Positions 1-7,544 of a stretch of 21,694 bases of DNA are shown in pieces. Every line of letters begins with the position of its first letter. Positions within the stretch are counted from its first letter, which is position 1. The translations under genes and the position numbers were made by a program. Below the pieces are notes generated by a model. It was not told the origin of the DNA. It saw nothing but the letters and a program-made list of their open reading frames with translations, and did no database searches. The DNA comes from Gemmatimonadota bacterium (lineage in GTDB: Bacteria > Gemmatimonadota > Gemmatimonadetes > Gemmatimonadales > Gemmatimonadaceae), in NCBI GenBank assembly GCA_003222065.1, contig QHUV01000051.1, positions 1 through 21,694 on the forward strand, read 5' to 3'.

Positions 1-962
1 CCGGGCCGCCAGATACCGAACGGACTGATTCCCACCGACACCCATGGCTTCGCGACGTGAACACGCTGATAAAGCGTCGCGACAAAATCGTCGATGTTGT
101 GACGCCGCCAGTCGTCGCGATTCGTCCAGCGCTGGCGGCGTCCGTACTTGATCCACGAGGCACGATCCCCGAAATCGAGCTCGCGCACGATCCTGATCGT
201 GTGGCGATGCCGCCCGCGACCTACCCGCCGATAGTGCGTGCGCGTCTCGCGATAGGGATAAAAGAAGTCGTCGAGATGTACCGCATCGATGTCATATCGC
301 TGAACGACGTCGATGATAGTCGCGAGGATCGCCTCCCGCGCCGCGGGGATGCCGGGATCGATCCACTGCTGTCGGCCATAGCGTCGAACCCACTCGTGAT
401 GAACTCGCGTGACGTGGTTGCGCGCGGCTCGAATGCCGCCGTCGAGCGATGCGCGAAAAGGATTGAACCACGCATGCACCTGGAGCCCGCGCGCATGCGC
501 CTCTCGCACGACCACGGCGAGCGGATCGTCGCCCCGGTTCACTCCTTGTCGGCCAGTCAGCTTCGCCGACCAGGGTGCGAGCGGAGTTTGGTATAGCGCG
601 TCGCCGCTCAGCCTAACGTGAAAGATGATCGCATTGAGGCCAATCCCCCGCGCGCGATCCAACAGCGCGATGAGCTCACGCTGCTGCTGCTCCGCTGAGA
701 GTCCGGCACGGGAAGGCCAATCGCCGTCCGCGGCGGGACTCAGCCAAGCGCCTCGGAACTCGCGGAGGATGATCGGAGGAAAAACCGTGCTGTCGCGCAA
801 GGCGACGCGAGACATATCGCGCGGCGCGCCCTGCGGAATCACGCGTTGGGTCCCGGCCCCGCGCGCGCTGCCGAAGAGTAGCCCGGCAGCGGCCGCGAGC
901 GCACGGCTTCGGCTACGGGCCTGACGGAATTGATGGGACGCCAGCGGCGAACGGAGCGGCAT
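1..962 (-). CDS. GHL10 (former DUF187) family glycosyl-hydrolase-like protein, 3' end cut by window edge
   Basis: This exported TIM-barrel protein belongs to the glycosyl-hydrolase-like 10 family. Members are thought to act on cell-wall or surface polysaccharide, and the exact substrate is unknown here. The frame is open from the window edge to ATG 962-960 (320 codons). Residues 1-38 form a basic then Ala/Leu-rich signal region. Family blocks follow: EFRGAWLSPAADGDWPS (~68-84), GLNAIIFHVRLSGDALY (~108-124), PWSAKLTGRQG (~130-140), EAHARGLQVHAWFNPFR (~154-170), QWIDPGIPAAREAI (~199-212), DAVHLDDFFYPY (~226-237, with the Asp pair usual at the barrel active site) and VSVGISPFGIWRP at the edge. 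Complete members usually run past 400 residues, so the C-terminus is missing here. No clear SD precedes ATG 962. A TTG at 986 is the only upstream in-frame alternative. It is divergent from the lipoprotein at 1214. Confidence 0.9.
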   Translation of the reverse strand, partial: MPLRSPLASHQFRQARSRSRALAAAAGLLFGSARGAGTQRVIPQGAPRDMSRVALRDSTVFPPIILREFRGAWLSPAADGDWPSRAGLSAEQQQRELIALLDRARGIGLNAIIFHVRLSGDALYQTPLAPWSAKLTGRQGVNRGDDPLAVVVREAHARGLQVHAWFNPFRASLDGGIRAARNHVTRVHHEWVRRYGRQQWIDPGIPAAREAILATIIDVVQRYDIDAVHLDDFFYPYRETRTHYRRVGRGRHRHTIRIVRELDFGDRASWIKYGRRQRWTNRDDWRRHNIDDFVATLYQRVHVAKPWVSVGISPFGIWRP

Positions 963-1213
963 TACGCGAATCGTCGGGTCCGACAACGAAGCGACCCGGG
1001 GGGTGCTGTCCAGCCCGCCCCGAGTCGCGGTTACGCCTACCAGACGAACGGAGAGACGTGATGGTCAGAGTCCCATTGCGTCGTCTCGCCCGAGGCGACG
1101 GCGAACCGTCGAGAATTGAGACAGTTTGGGGCGAACGCCGTCGTTAGGCGCGGCCTTCAGGCGGCAAGTGCGTCGCCATGGGCTCCTTCGGCGCCGAGCC
1201 GTGTATTCCTCTC

Positions 1214-1630
1214 ATGCGTTCTCGACTCCTTACCGTTTCGTTGCTCGTCATCGGCGTCGCCGCCTGCGGTCGGCGCACAACCGTCGCTGACGAGAATCTG
1301 CGCCGCGACCTCGACCTGGCCCGGGGCCCAGGCCTCGAGTTGGCGCCCCGCTCCGGCTCGCAGACGACGGTCTCAGCCGAAGAACTAATCCCAGCCGGCC
1401 CCGCGAAGACAACTACGACGCCGGCGCGGCGCGCTCAACAGCCAGCATCGCCACGTGTAGCAAGGAAAGTGGTGTCCATGGCGCCGGCTCCGTCGCGCAG
1501 CGACAGTGCCATCGCCAGCGCACCGGCGACGCCGCGGCCGTCCGCTGGCGCTATCTCGCCACCGCCGCCGGGCGGCTACAAGACGATGGGCGAGCTGATT
1601 CGTAAGGCGCCTTTCCCGATCAATCCCTGA
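1214..1630 (+). CDS. Small proline/alanine-rich lipoprotein, function unknown
   Basis: A 138-residue protein with a bacterial lipoprotein signal: MRSR, a hydrophobic stretch LLTVSLLVIG and a lipobox V-A-A-C with Cys18 as the lipidated residue. I chose ATG 1214 because it places the signal at the N-terminus. An upstream in-frame ATG at 1178 would add twelve residues in front of it. The mature part is low complexity, rich in Pro, Ala, Thr and Arg, and ends with YKTMGELIRKAPFPINP. It has no catalytic motif that I recognise and is probably an unstructured periplasmic or outer-membrane tether. It stands alone, between the divergent GHL10 gene and the peptidase, which has its own likely promoter. 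The signal peptide and composition support a real gene; the role is unknown. Confidence 0.7.
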   Translation: MRSRLLTVSLLVIGVAACGRRTTVADENLRRDLDLARGPGLELAPRSGSQTTVSAEELIPAGPAKTTTTPARRAQQPASPRVARKVVSMAPAPSRSDSAIASAPATPRPSAGAISPPPPGGYKTMGELIRKAPFPINP

Positions 1631-1672
1631 ATGGAACCGGGTCGCGAGACGTCTACAGCCTTTGATTAGAAT

Positions 1673-1701
1673 TTGCTCATAATTCGAGTGAGCTCTATCT
1701 T
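1673..1701 (+). promoter_or_regulatory. Possible sigma70-type promoter for the S53 peptidase
   Basis: TTGCTC at 1673-1678 and TATCTT at 1696-1701 are separated by 17 bases, in a locally AT-richer stretch between the lipoprotein stop and the peptidase start. The spacing is ideal and each hexamer has four matches to the classical consensus. This is inferred from sequence pattern only. Confidence 0.35.
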
Positions 1702-1749
1702 GGCGCACGACGCTGCACGGGGTCGTCCTTCATCCTCGAGAGGTGCGTC

Positions 1750-3414
1750 ATGGCCAAAAAATCACCGCGTCTCACTCCTGTACCCGGAAGCGCTCGCCAA
1801 CCCATCGCCGGAGCCAAAATCGAAGGCCCGGTCGCTGGGAACGAGATCATCGACGTCACGATTCGGCTGCGAGAGGGCCAAAAGGCAAAAGCCGAAGGCG
1901 TCTACCGCGAGCAGTCGCGCGGCGCCGCTGCCGACACACCGCTCACACGCGAAGAGCTCGCGCAGCGAGTTGGCGCTCGAGCCGAAGACGCGCGGCTCGT
2001 GGAAGCATACGCGCACGACCATGGACTGACAGTGCTGGCAGTGAGCCTGCCGCAACGTACGGTGCAGCTCCGCGGGCCTGCCGATGCGATGGAGAAGGCC
2101 TTCGGCGTCTCGCTCGAGCGAGTCGCGGCGAAGGGTCACTCCTTTCGGCAACGCAGCGGCAGCGTGCACGTTCCCGCTGCTCTCGGCGACGTCGTCACGG
2201 GCGTGTTCGGATTGGACGACCGGCCACAAGCCAAGCCGCACTTTCGTCTGCACTCGAGCGCGACTGGTGCACGGTTCGAGGCCCACGCCACAACGCGAGC
2301 TTTTACTCCGCTCGAGTTGGCAAAGATTTACGAGTTTCCCGCGAAGGCCAACGGCAAGGGACAGTGCATCGCGCTAATTGAGCTTGGCGGCGGCTACAAG
2401 ACCTCCGATCTGAACGCATTCGCCAAGTCACTCGGCCTGCCAGCACCCGACGTCGTCGCGGTTTCCGTGGATGGCGCGCACAATCATCCGACCGGCAATC
2501 CCAATGGGCCGGACGGCGAGGTCGTGCTGGACGTCGAGGTCGCCGCCGGTGTCGCGCCTGGGGCGAAGATCGCCGTGTATTTCGCGCCGAATACCGATCG
2601 CGGATTTCTCGACGCCGTGAGCGCCGCGGTGCACGACACGAACAATCGGCCGAACGTCATCTCGATCAGCTGGGGCGGGCCCGAGTCGAACTGGACGAGG
2701 CAGTCCATGGACGCAATGACGCAAATCTTTCGGGAGGCGGCATCGATCGGTGTGCCTGTATTTGTCGCTTCTGGCGACGACGGCGCAACCGATGGTGTGG
2801 AGACTGGTGAATTGACGGTCGACTTCCCGGCCGCGAGCCCAGCCGCGATCGCGTGCGGCGGCACACGTCTCGAAGCCGCGAACGGCAAGCGCACCCGTGA
2901 GGTGGTCTGGAATGATCTAGCTACCGAGAGCGGGGCAACCGGCGGTGGATTTTCGAAGATCTATCAGGCGCCGGCGTGGCAGAAGACAAGCCTCAAGGAC
3001 TTCAAACAGCACATGCGCGGAGTACCGGACGTGAGCGCGAACGCCGACCCTGAGACGGGCTATCGCATTCACGTGGACGGGAAGTCGATGATCTTTGGAG
3101 GAACGAGCGCGGTGGCTCCTCTGATGGCCGGACTCGTTGCGCTCTGCGCCCAGAAGGGCGGCGCGACACCGCGGGACTTCATGGCGCGAGTGTACGGAGG
3201 TGGCAAGAGTGCCTCGCCGGCAAGACTGGCCACGACGCGGCGAGCGGTGAAACTGCCGGACTTCGCCTCGAAAGTCACTGCGGCCCAACCGCTCATGTTC
3301 GACGTCACCGAAGGCAAGATCGACGGCTTTTCAGCGAGGTCGGGCTGGGATGCCTGTACAGGACTAGGCGTACCGGTGGGGGCGAGAGTGTTGAAAGGGG
3401 TTTACGGGAAGTAG
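1750..3414 (+). CDS. S53 family serine-carboxyl peptidase (kumamolisin/sedolisin type) with activation prodomain
   Basis: A 554-residue endopeptidase of the sedolisin family, usually acid-active. Residues ~32-165 form the pro-kumamolisin activation domain (LTREELAQRVGA, the HGLTVLAVSLPQRTVQLRG strand, then AFGVSLER). The catalytic domain begins near 185 (FTPLELAKIYEFP). The kumamolisin-type residues are visible: Glu257 and Asp261 in GEVVLDVEVA, oxyanion Asp343 in ASGDDG, and Ser453 in FGGTSAVAPLMAG. The calcium site is suggested by FDVT (Asp518) and SGWDACTGLG (Asp534). No classical signal peptide is present; the basic N-terminus MAKKSPR resembles other kumamolisins exported or processed by unclear routes. 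The start is set by ATG 1750 with GAGAGG at 1738-1743, six bases upstream. It is monocistronic, closed by the hairpin at 3431. It carries none of the CCTAACG heptamers common elsewhere in the window. Confidence 0.96.
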   Translation: MAKKSPRLTPVPGSARQPIAGAKIEGPVAGNEIIDVTIRLREGQKAKAEGVYREQSRGAAADTPLTREELAQRVGARAEDARLVEAYAHDHGLTVLAVSLPQRTVQLRGPADAMEKAFGVSLERVAAKGHSFRQRSGSVHVPAALGDVVTGVFGLDDRPQAKPHFRLHSSATGARFEAHATTRAFTPLELAKIYEFPAKANGKGQCIALIELGGGYKTSDLNAFAKSLGLPAPDVVAVSVDGAHNHPTGNPNGPDGEVVLDVEVAAGVAPGAKIAVYFAPNTDRGFLDAVSAAVHDTNNRPNVISISWGGPESNWTRQSMDAMTQIFREAASIGVPVFVASGDDGATDGVETGELTVDFPAASPAAIACGGTRLEAANGKRTREVVWNDLATESGATGGGFSKIYQAPAWQKTSLKDFKQHMRGVPDVSANADPETGYRIHVDGKSMIFGGTSAVAPLMAGLVALCAQKGGATPRDFMARVYGGGKSASPARLATTRRAVKLPDFASKVTAAQPLMFDVTEGKIDGFSARSGWDACTGLGVPVGARVLKGVYGK

Positions 3415-3430
3415 AGCAGAAGAGCGAACG

Positions 3431-3464
3431 GAGAAGAGCGAGCCCTTTTCGGCTCGCTCTTCTC
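3431..3464. terminator. Strong hairpin terminator after the peptidase
   Basis: Perfect 14-bp arms GAGAAGAGCGAGCC (3431-3444) and its complement (3451-3464) enclose the loop CTTTTC. A T-containing run, CCCCTCTTTAG, lies about 10 bases downstream rather than directly after the stem, so it could terminate imperfectly. The left arm plus loop (AGAAGAGCGAGCCCTTTT) recurs at 5978-5995 after the response regulator. Confidence 0.7.
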
Positions 3465-3488
3465 GGCTCGCCCCTCTTTAGCTCGATC

Positions 3489-3507
3489 TTTTAACAGTTC
3501 CTACACA
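3489..3507. promoter_or_regulatory. Copy A of a shared 19-bp motif upstream of the two-component system
   Basis: The sequence TTTTAACAGTTCCTACACA lies 45 bases before the kinase start and matches copy B (6005-6023) at 15 of 19 positions. On the complement it reads TGTGT..GAACTGT, with TGT triplets 11 bases apart, as in direct-repeat sites bound by OmpR/PhoB-type regulators. A role as operator of the adjacent response regulator is inferred. Confidence 0.45.
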
Positions 3508-3551
3508 CCCCCGGCGTTGTCCGCCGCCTGTTCGGCGCTCATCATAGCAGC

Positions 3552-5300
3552 TTGCCGAATCTCCCCGCTTCACTCCGCTTTCGCATTCCCTTGGCGGTGC
3601 TCCTCGCGAGCATCGGCCTCACCGCACTCGCCGTCGTCGATGCGCAGCGTGCCGTCCGCTCGCAACAGGCGGTGACGCAACGCGCGCTGCGCGAGTACGC
3701 GACCTTCGCGGCGTGGAGCTATGCCCAGCATCTGAACGAAGTGCTCACCACGCTCCTGCGCGAGTCTCTCGGCGCGGTGAATCATGGTGATGACATGCAC
3801 ACGTCACCGCGCGTTCCGGCGGCGCGGGACCTCGCCCACTATCTGCCCTGGGACGCCGTGTGCATGTGTCATCGCGCGCGCAGTGGTCCCAATCCATCGA
3901 CATTCTTCGCCCTGAAAATTGGCGACGATCGGCTGGATGTCGGGCTCAATACGCACGCCGACCCGACGCACGGATGGGAAGTCGATCGGCCGATGCCTGA
4001 GCCCTTGGCGATGGGTTTTGTCGGCGATTACTCACGCGCCGAGAAGAAATGGCTCGTCGACACGTTGACACGGCGCATTCGCCGGGCGGGACAGCCCGAC
4101 CACGGCTACACGCTCGTCGTCGGTGAGACAGGCGAAGGGCCGCTCCTCGCCGCGTACACCCTGATGCCGACGTCGTGGGGCGACACGATGGTGTATGGCG
4201 CGCGGTACTCCACAAAGGCGCTCTCGGCAATGCTCTCGCAGGTGCTCGACGGCAATGGGCTGCTTCCGTCGACGTTCACGGAGGGACGCCGCAATCGTGA
4301 CGTGCTCGCGATCCGCGTTCGTGACCGCGCCGGCAATACGCTGTTCGATTCGGCGCCTGGCCTCACGTCACCGCTCGACGCGCACATCGATCTGCCGGGC
4401 CGCGCCGGCGCGCTCGGCATCGAGGCTATCATTCGGCCCGAAGTTGCGGGTTCACTCATCATCGGCGGCGGCGCGCCGTCACGACTGCCGATTCTGCTCG
4501 GCGTATTGGGCCTGGCGGCGGCGCTCGCCGTCGTCGCCGTCGCGCAGCTGCGCCGCGAAGGCGACCTGGCACGGCTGCGTGCCGATTTCGTGTCGAGCGT
4601 TTCGCACGAGCTCCGCACGCCGCTCGCGCAGATCAAGCTCTATCTCGAGACCCTCCGCCTCGGCCGGGCGAAGACCGACGCCGAACGCGATTGGTCGCTC
4701 GGCCATATCGATCGAGAGACGACGAGGCTGCACCATCTCGTCGAGAATGTCCTCCGCTTCTCGCGTCTCGGCCACGTCGACGCGACGTCCGCCGTCGCGG
4801 AGAGAATCGGAGAGGAGGTCGAGCGGGTCGTCGAGGAATTTCGTCCCCTCGCGGCGTCGCGGCGGGCGCGCATCGTGACGCAGATCGACGCGCGGCCGAC
4901 GCTCGCCATGCGGCCGGAGGCGCTCCGGCACCTGCTGCTCAACCTCCTCGACAACGCCGTGAAGTACGGACCTAACGAGCAAACCGTGCGCGTCTCGCTC
5001 GCGCAACGCGACGGCGAGGCCGTGCTCAGCGTCGCCGACGAGGGGCCGGGGGTGCCCGTGCGAGAGCGCGAGCAGATCTGGACGCCCTTTGCACGCGGCG
5101 CCGCGGCGCGAGCCAAGGGCGGCAGCGGCATCGGCCTAACGATTGTCCGTGATGTGGTCGAGCAGCACGGCGGGCGCTGTTGGGTGGAGCCCGCGTCACC
5201 AAGCGGCGGAGCGCGATTCGTCGTCACTCTCCCGTTAGACACGACGCCGGCGCCTAACGCGCGAGCCCCACTCGGCGATCCGACATGGCACGCGTCCTGA
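3552..5300 (+). CDS. Membrane sensor histidine kinase with a periplasmic C-x-C-H motif
   Basis: A 582-residue sensor kinase. A transmembrane helix at ~10-29 and a second at ~312-333 bracket a periplasmic sensor of about 280 residues that I do not recognise. It contains Cys104-Met-Cys106-His107, a possible metal, haem or thiol site. The kinase core is canonical: H-box SSVSHELRTPLAQIK with phospho-acceptor His352, N-box NLLDNAVKYG (464-473), G1 DEGPGVP (496-502), F-box WTPFARG and G2 GGSGIGLTIV (523-532). There is little or no HAMP between TM2 and the H-box. A stop lies two codons upstream, so the TTG at 3552 is the first usable start. The gene overlaps the regulator by 16 bases, which indicates translational coupling. 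The signal sensed is unknown; context suggests a link with the sulfur cassette downstream. Confidence 0.95.
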   Translation: MPNLPASLRFRIPLAVLLASIGLTALAVVDAQRAVRSQQAVTQRALREYATFAAWSYAQHLNEVLTTLLRESLGAVNHGDDMHTSPRVPAARDLAHYLPWDAVCMCHRARSGPNPSTFFALKIGDDRLDVGLNTHADPTHGWEVDRPMPEPLAMGFVGDYSRAEKKWLVDTLTRRIRRAGQPDHGYTLVVGETGEGPLLAAYTLMPTSWGDTMVYGARYSTKALSAMLSQVLDGNGLLPSTFTEGRRNRDVLAIRVRDRAGNTLFDSAPGLTSPLDAHIDLPGRAGALGIEAIIRPEVAGSLIIGGGAPSRLPILLGVLGLAAALAVVAVAQLRREGDLARLRADFVSSVSHELRTPLAQIKLYLETLRLGRAKTDAERDWSLGHIDRETTRLHHLVENVLRFSRLGHVDATSAVAERIGEEVERVVEEFRPLAASRRARIVTQIDARPTLAMRPEALRHLLLNLLDNAVKYGPNEQTVRVSLAQRDGEAVLSVADEGPGVPVREREQIWTPFARGAAARAKGGSGIGLTIVRDVVEQHGGRCWVEPASPSGGARFVVTLPLDTTPAPNARAPLGDPTWHAS

Positions 5301-5971
5301 TCGTCGAGGACAACGCGGATCTCGCGGCGGGGATCGAGTATAATCTCAGCCTGGAGGGCTACGAGACCTGCATCGCCGAGGACGGCCGGCGCGCGTTGAC
5401 CGTCGCCGAGCAGTGGGTACCGGATCTGATCCTGCTCGACTTGATGCTCCCCGAGCTCGACGGCTATCAGGTGCTGCAGACGCTGCGCGGCCGCGGCATC
5501 AAGACGCCGGTCGTGATCCTCACCGCGCGCGCCGAAGAAGCCGACAAGGTTCGCGGCTTCCGACTTGACGCCGACCAATACGTGACGAAGCCATTCGGCG
5601 TACTCGAGCTGCTCGAACGGGTGCGTGCGCTACTTCGACGCACAGCACGCGATAGCGGCGCCAGTGCGCCAACGACGCTTCGCTTCGGCGACGTCGTCGT
5701 CGAGACGAGCTCACGACTGGTAACCCGCGGCGGGTCACCCTGCGCGCTCACACCCAAGGCTTACGAGCTATTGCTGGCTCTCGTCCGCCGCAGCGGCGCT
5801 GTCGCCACGCGCAACGAGCTACTGAAAGAGGTCTGGGGATACAGCGCCTTCGTGACGACACGGACGGTTGATTCTCACGTCGCCGAGCTGAGGCGGAAGA
5901 TCGAGAAGGACGCGGCCAATCCGAGGCATGTGTTAACGGTCTGGAAAGTTGGGTACAGGTTCGAGCGATAG
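5285..5971 (+). CDS. OmpR/PhoB-family response regulator
   Basis: A 228-residue transcription factor. The receiver domain (1-~118) has the acidic pair Glu8-Asp9, phospho-acceptor Asp52 in LILLDLMLPELDG, the switch residue Thr80 in VVILTAR and Lys102 in VTKPFG. The C-terminal winged helix (~132-228) shows LTPKAYELLLALVRR, the recognition-helix segment TTRTVDSHVAELRRKIE and the wing GYRFER. ATG 5285 lies inside the kinase gene; the last 16 bases of the kinase are shared, so the two proteins are a cognate pair. The protein probably binds direct repeats. The 19-bp motifs before the kinase and before the sulfurtransferase are the obvious candidate sites, though this is not shown by the sequence itself. 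Confidence 0.96.
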   Translation: MARVLIVEDNADLAAGIEYNLSLEGYETCIAEDGRRALTVAEQWVPDLILLDLMLPELDGYQVLQTLRGRGIKTPVVILTARAEEADKVRGFRLDADQYVTKPFGVLELLERVRALLRRTARDSGASAPTTLRFGDVVVETSSRLVTRGGSPCALTPKAYELLLALVRRSGAVATRNELLKEVWGYSAFVTTRTVDSHVAELRRKIEKDAANPRHVLTVWKVGYRFER

Positions 5972-5972
5972 A

Positions 5973-5996
5973 GGGCCAGAAGAGCGAGCCCTTTTT
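5973..5996 (+). terminator. Weak terminator-like element after the response regulator
   Basis: GGGC (5973-5976) can pair with GCCC (5988-5991) and is followed directly by TTTTT. The stem is only 4 bp with an 11-base loop, so termination would be weak. The segment includes AGAAGAGCGAGCCCTTTT, identical to 18 bases of the strong hairpin at 3431, but without the matching right arm. It may be a decayed or partial copy of that element. Confidence 0.35.
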
Positions 5997-6004
5997 ACCA
6001 GCCA

Positions 6005-6023
6005 TTCTTACAGTTCTGACACA
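6005..6023. promoter_or_regulatory. Copy B of the shared 19-bp motif upstream of the sulfur cassette
   Basis: The sequence TTCTTACAGTTCTGACACA matches copy A at 15 of 19 positions and lies 77 bases before the sulfurtransferase start. On the complement it reads TGTGTCAGAAC then TGTAAG, two TGT-led units 11 bases apart. Likely binding by the adjacent response regulator is an inference from position and pattern. Confidence 0.45.
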
Positions 6024-6099
6024 TCTCATTCACCTATCCTGCACGTCCATTACCCCTCCGATCGTGTAGCGTAGCAGCACGCTTCCTCCGGAGATCTCC

Positions 6100-7029
6100 G
6101 TGCTCAGCCGTCGACTTGCTGTTCTCGCCTTTTTTGCATCGTTAGGGCTCGCCCTCCCCGCCCGCGCCCAGCGCGACCAGATACTCGTCACTACCGCCTG
6201 GCTCGCGCAGCATCTCCACGACCCCAATCTCGTGCTGCTTCACGTCGGAGCCGACGGGGAGTACAAGGCGATGCACATCCCAGGTGCCCGCTTTGCCGAC
6301 ATGGACGACGTGTCCGTCTCCGAGCACACCGCCGAGGGCCTCATGCTCGAGATGCCAAGCGCCGAGTCGTTGCGGGAGCGGCTGCAGAAACTGGGCATCT
6401 CGAACGACTCGCGGATCGTCGTCTATTACGGCAGTGATTGGGTCTCGCCGTCGACGCGCATCGTTTTCACACTCGACTACGCGGGCCTCGGAGGACAGAC
6501 GTCGCTACTCGATGGCGGCATGCCGGCGTGGGTCCGTGAGGGCCGCAAGGTTACCGACCGACTGCCGGCACCTCGTACCGGTACGCTTTCCCCACTTCAC
6601 ATCAAGCCGATCGTGGTGAACGCCGCGTACGTCAAGCAGCACATCGGGACGCGCGGCGTCTCGATCGTCGATGGACGCGATGCGTCGTTCTACGACGGTG
6701 TTCAGCGCGGCAGCGCCCACGGCGGGGAGCAGCGCGCCGGCCACATCGCGAGCGCGAAGAGCGTTCCCTTCACGCAAGTCACGCTCGACAACCTGCTGCT
6801 CAAGTCGCCTAACGAGCTCAGGGAGTTGTTCACGAAAGCCGGCGTTCAAGTCGGCGATACGATTGTCGGCTATTGCCACGTCGGCCAGCAGGCCACGGCG
6901 ATGCTTTTCGCGGCCCGCTCGCTGGGTCATCCTGTGCTGCTCTACGACGGCTCCTACCAGGAATGGTCACGCCTAACGCCCGTCGAGTCGTATCCGGTCG
7001 AGAACCCGTCGCCGAGAAGCAAGCAGTGA
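6100..7029 (+). CDS. Exported two-domain sulfurtransferase (rhodanese / 3-mercaptopyruvate type)
   Basis: A 309-residue tandem rhodanese. The N-terminus (RR, hydrophobic LAVLAFFASLGLAL, then PARA) is a Sec signal with cleavage near residue 23, so the enzyme works outside the cytoplasm. Domain 1 (~27-150) is structural: it has HIPGA (~59-63) and a Tyr/Gly-rich loop instead of a catalytic Cys (VVYYGSDW). Domain 2 (~170-300) has DGRDASFYDG, RAGHIASAKSVPF and the active loop YCHVGQQAT with Cys259. Such enzymes move sulfane sulfur from thiosulfate or 3-mercaptopyruvate to a thiol acceptor. The loop differs from both the CRKG and CGTG types, so the donor is uncertain. It starts at GTG 6100, preceded by GGAG at 6090-6093. 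It is the first gene of the overlapped sulfur cassette; its stop overlaps the next start (GTGA). Confidence 0.93.
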   Translation: MLSRRLAVLAFFASLGLALPARAQRDQILVTTAWLAQHLHDPNLVLLHVGADGEYKAMHIPGARFADMDDVSVSEHTAEGLMLEMPSAESLRERLQKLGISNDSRIVVYYGSDWVSPSTRIVFTLDYAGLGGQTSLLDGGMPAWVREGRKVTDRLPAPRTGTLSPLHIKPIVVNAAYVKQHIGTRGVSIVDGRDASFYDGVQRGSAHGGEQRAGHIASAKSVPFTQVTLDNLLLKSPNELRELFTKAGVQVGDTIVGYCHVGQQATAMLFAARSLGHPVLLYDGSYQEWSRLTPVESYPVENPSPRSKQ

Positions 7030-7544
7030 GGCGGTCGGCGGCGCGCCCCTATGCCAATCCTTACCTGGCCGGGGTAGCGCTCGGCCTCGTGCTGCTCACC
7101 GCGTTCGTCGTCATGGGGCGCGGCTTGGGCGCCTCCGGGGCGTTCGCGAGCAGCACGGCGGGCGTTGTCTCGGCGGTCGCGCCCGAACGGGCGCAGGCGA
7201 ACGCGTACTTCGCCCGCTATCTCGGCGGTGATGGTCCGTGGCTCGATTGGCTCTTGATCGAGATCATCGGCGTCGCGATCGGTGGGTTCTTCTCGGCGCT
7301 CGTCGCCGGCCGACTTCGTGTCGCTGTCGAGCGTGGACCACGGATCTCCAGCCGCGCGCGCCTAACGACTGCCTTCGGAGCTGGCGCGGTGATGGGGCTG
7401 GGGGCCGTGCTCGCACGCGGGTGCACGAGCGGCCAGGCGTTGACCGGTGGCGCGCTGCTCAGCGTTGGAAGCTGGCTGTTCATCGCTGGCGCGTTTGCGG
7501 CCGCGTACGCGGTGGCGCCACTGGCGCGGCGAGCGTGGACATGA
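7026..7544 (+). CDS. YeeE/YedE-family sulfur transport protein, first half
   Basis: A 172-residue integral membrane protein corresponding to one half of a YeeE/TsuA-type thiosulfate importer (sulphur-transport repeat, DUF395). Hydrophobic helices lie near 14-32, 74-95, 112-131 and 143-165. The family signature VMGLGAVLARGCTSGQALTG is present, with Cys133 at the position of the Cys residues that relay thiosulfate in TsuA. I chose GTG 7026, which overlaps the sulfurtransferase stop as GTGA. Longer in-frame starts (6873, 6963) would run deep into the previous gene without giving a sensible N-terminus. The next gene supplies the other half, so the two proteins probably form a heterodimeric channel. 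Confidence 0.9.
   Translation: MRRSAARPYANPYLAGVALGLVLLTAFVVMGRGLGASGAFASSTAGVVSAVAPERAQANAYFARYLGGDGPWLDWLLIEIIGVAIGGFFSALVAGRLRVAVERGPRISSRARLTTAFGAGAVMGLGAVLARGCTSGQALTGGALLSVGSWLFIAGAFAAAYAVAPLARRAWT

Noticed and set aside
57..596. Plus-strand open frame of 179 codons
   Set aside because: It is the complement of the GHL10 gene, whose minus frame shows several conserved family blocks.
1116..1388. Plus-strand open frame of 90 codons
   Set aside because: It overlaps the lipoprotein in another frame and has no recognisable signal or motif.
6089..6100. 12-base palindrome CGGAGATCTCCG over the SD of the sulfurtransferase
   Set aside because: It could sequester the SD in a 4-bp stem, but it is too short to claim a regulatory role.
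6873..7025. Longer start for the first YeeE half
   Set aside because: It would overlap the sulfurtransferase by over 150 bases. GTG 7026 gives the usual coupled overlap and a normal N-terminus.
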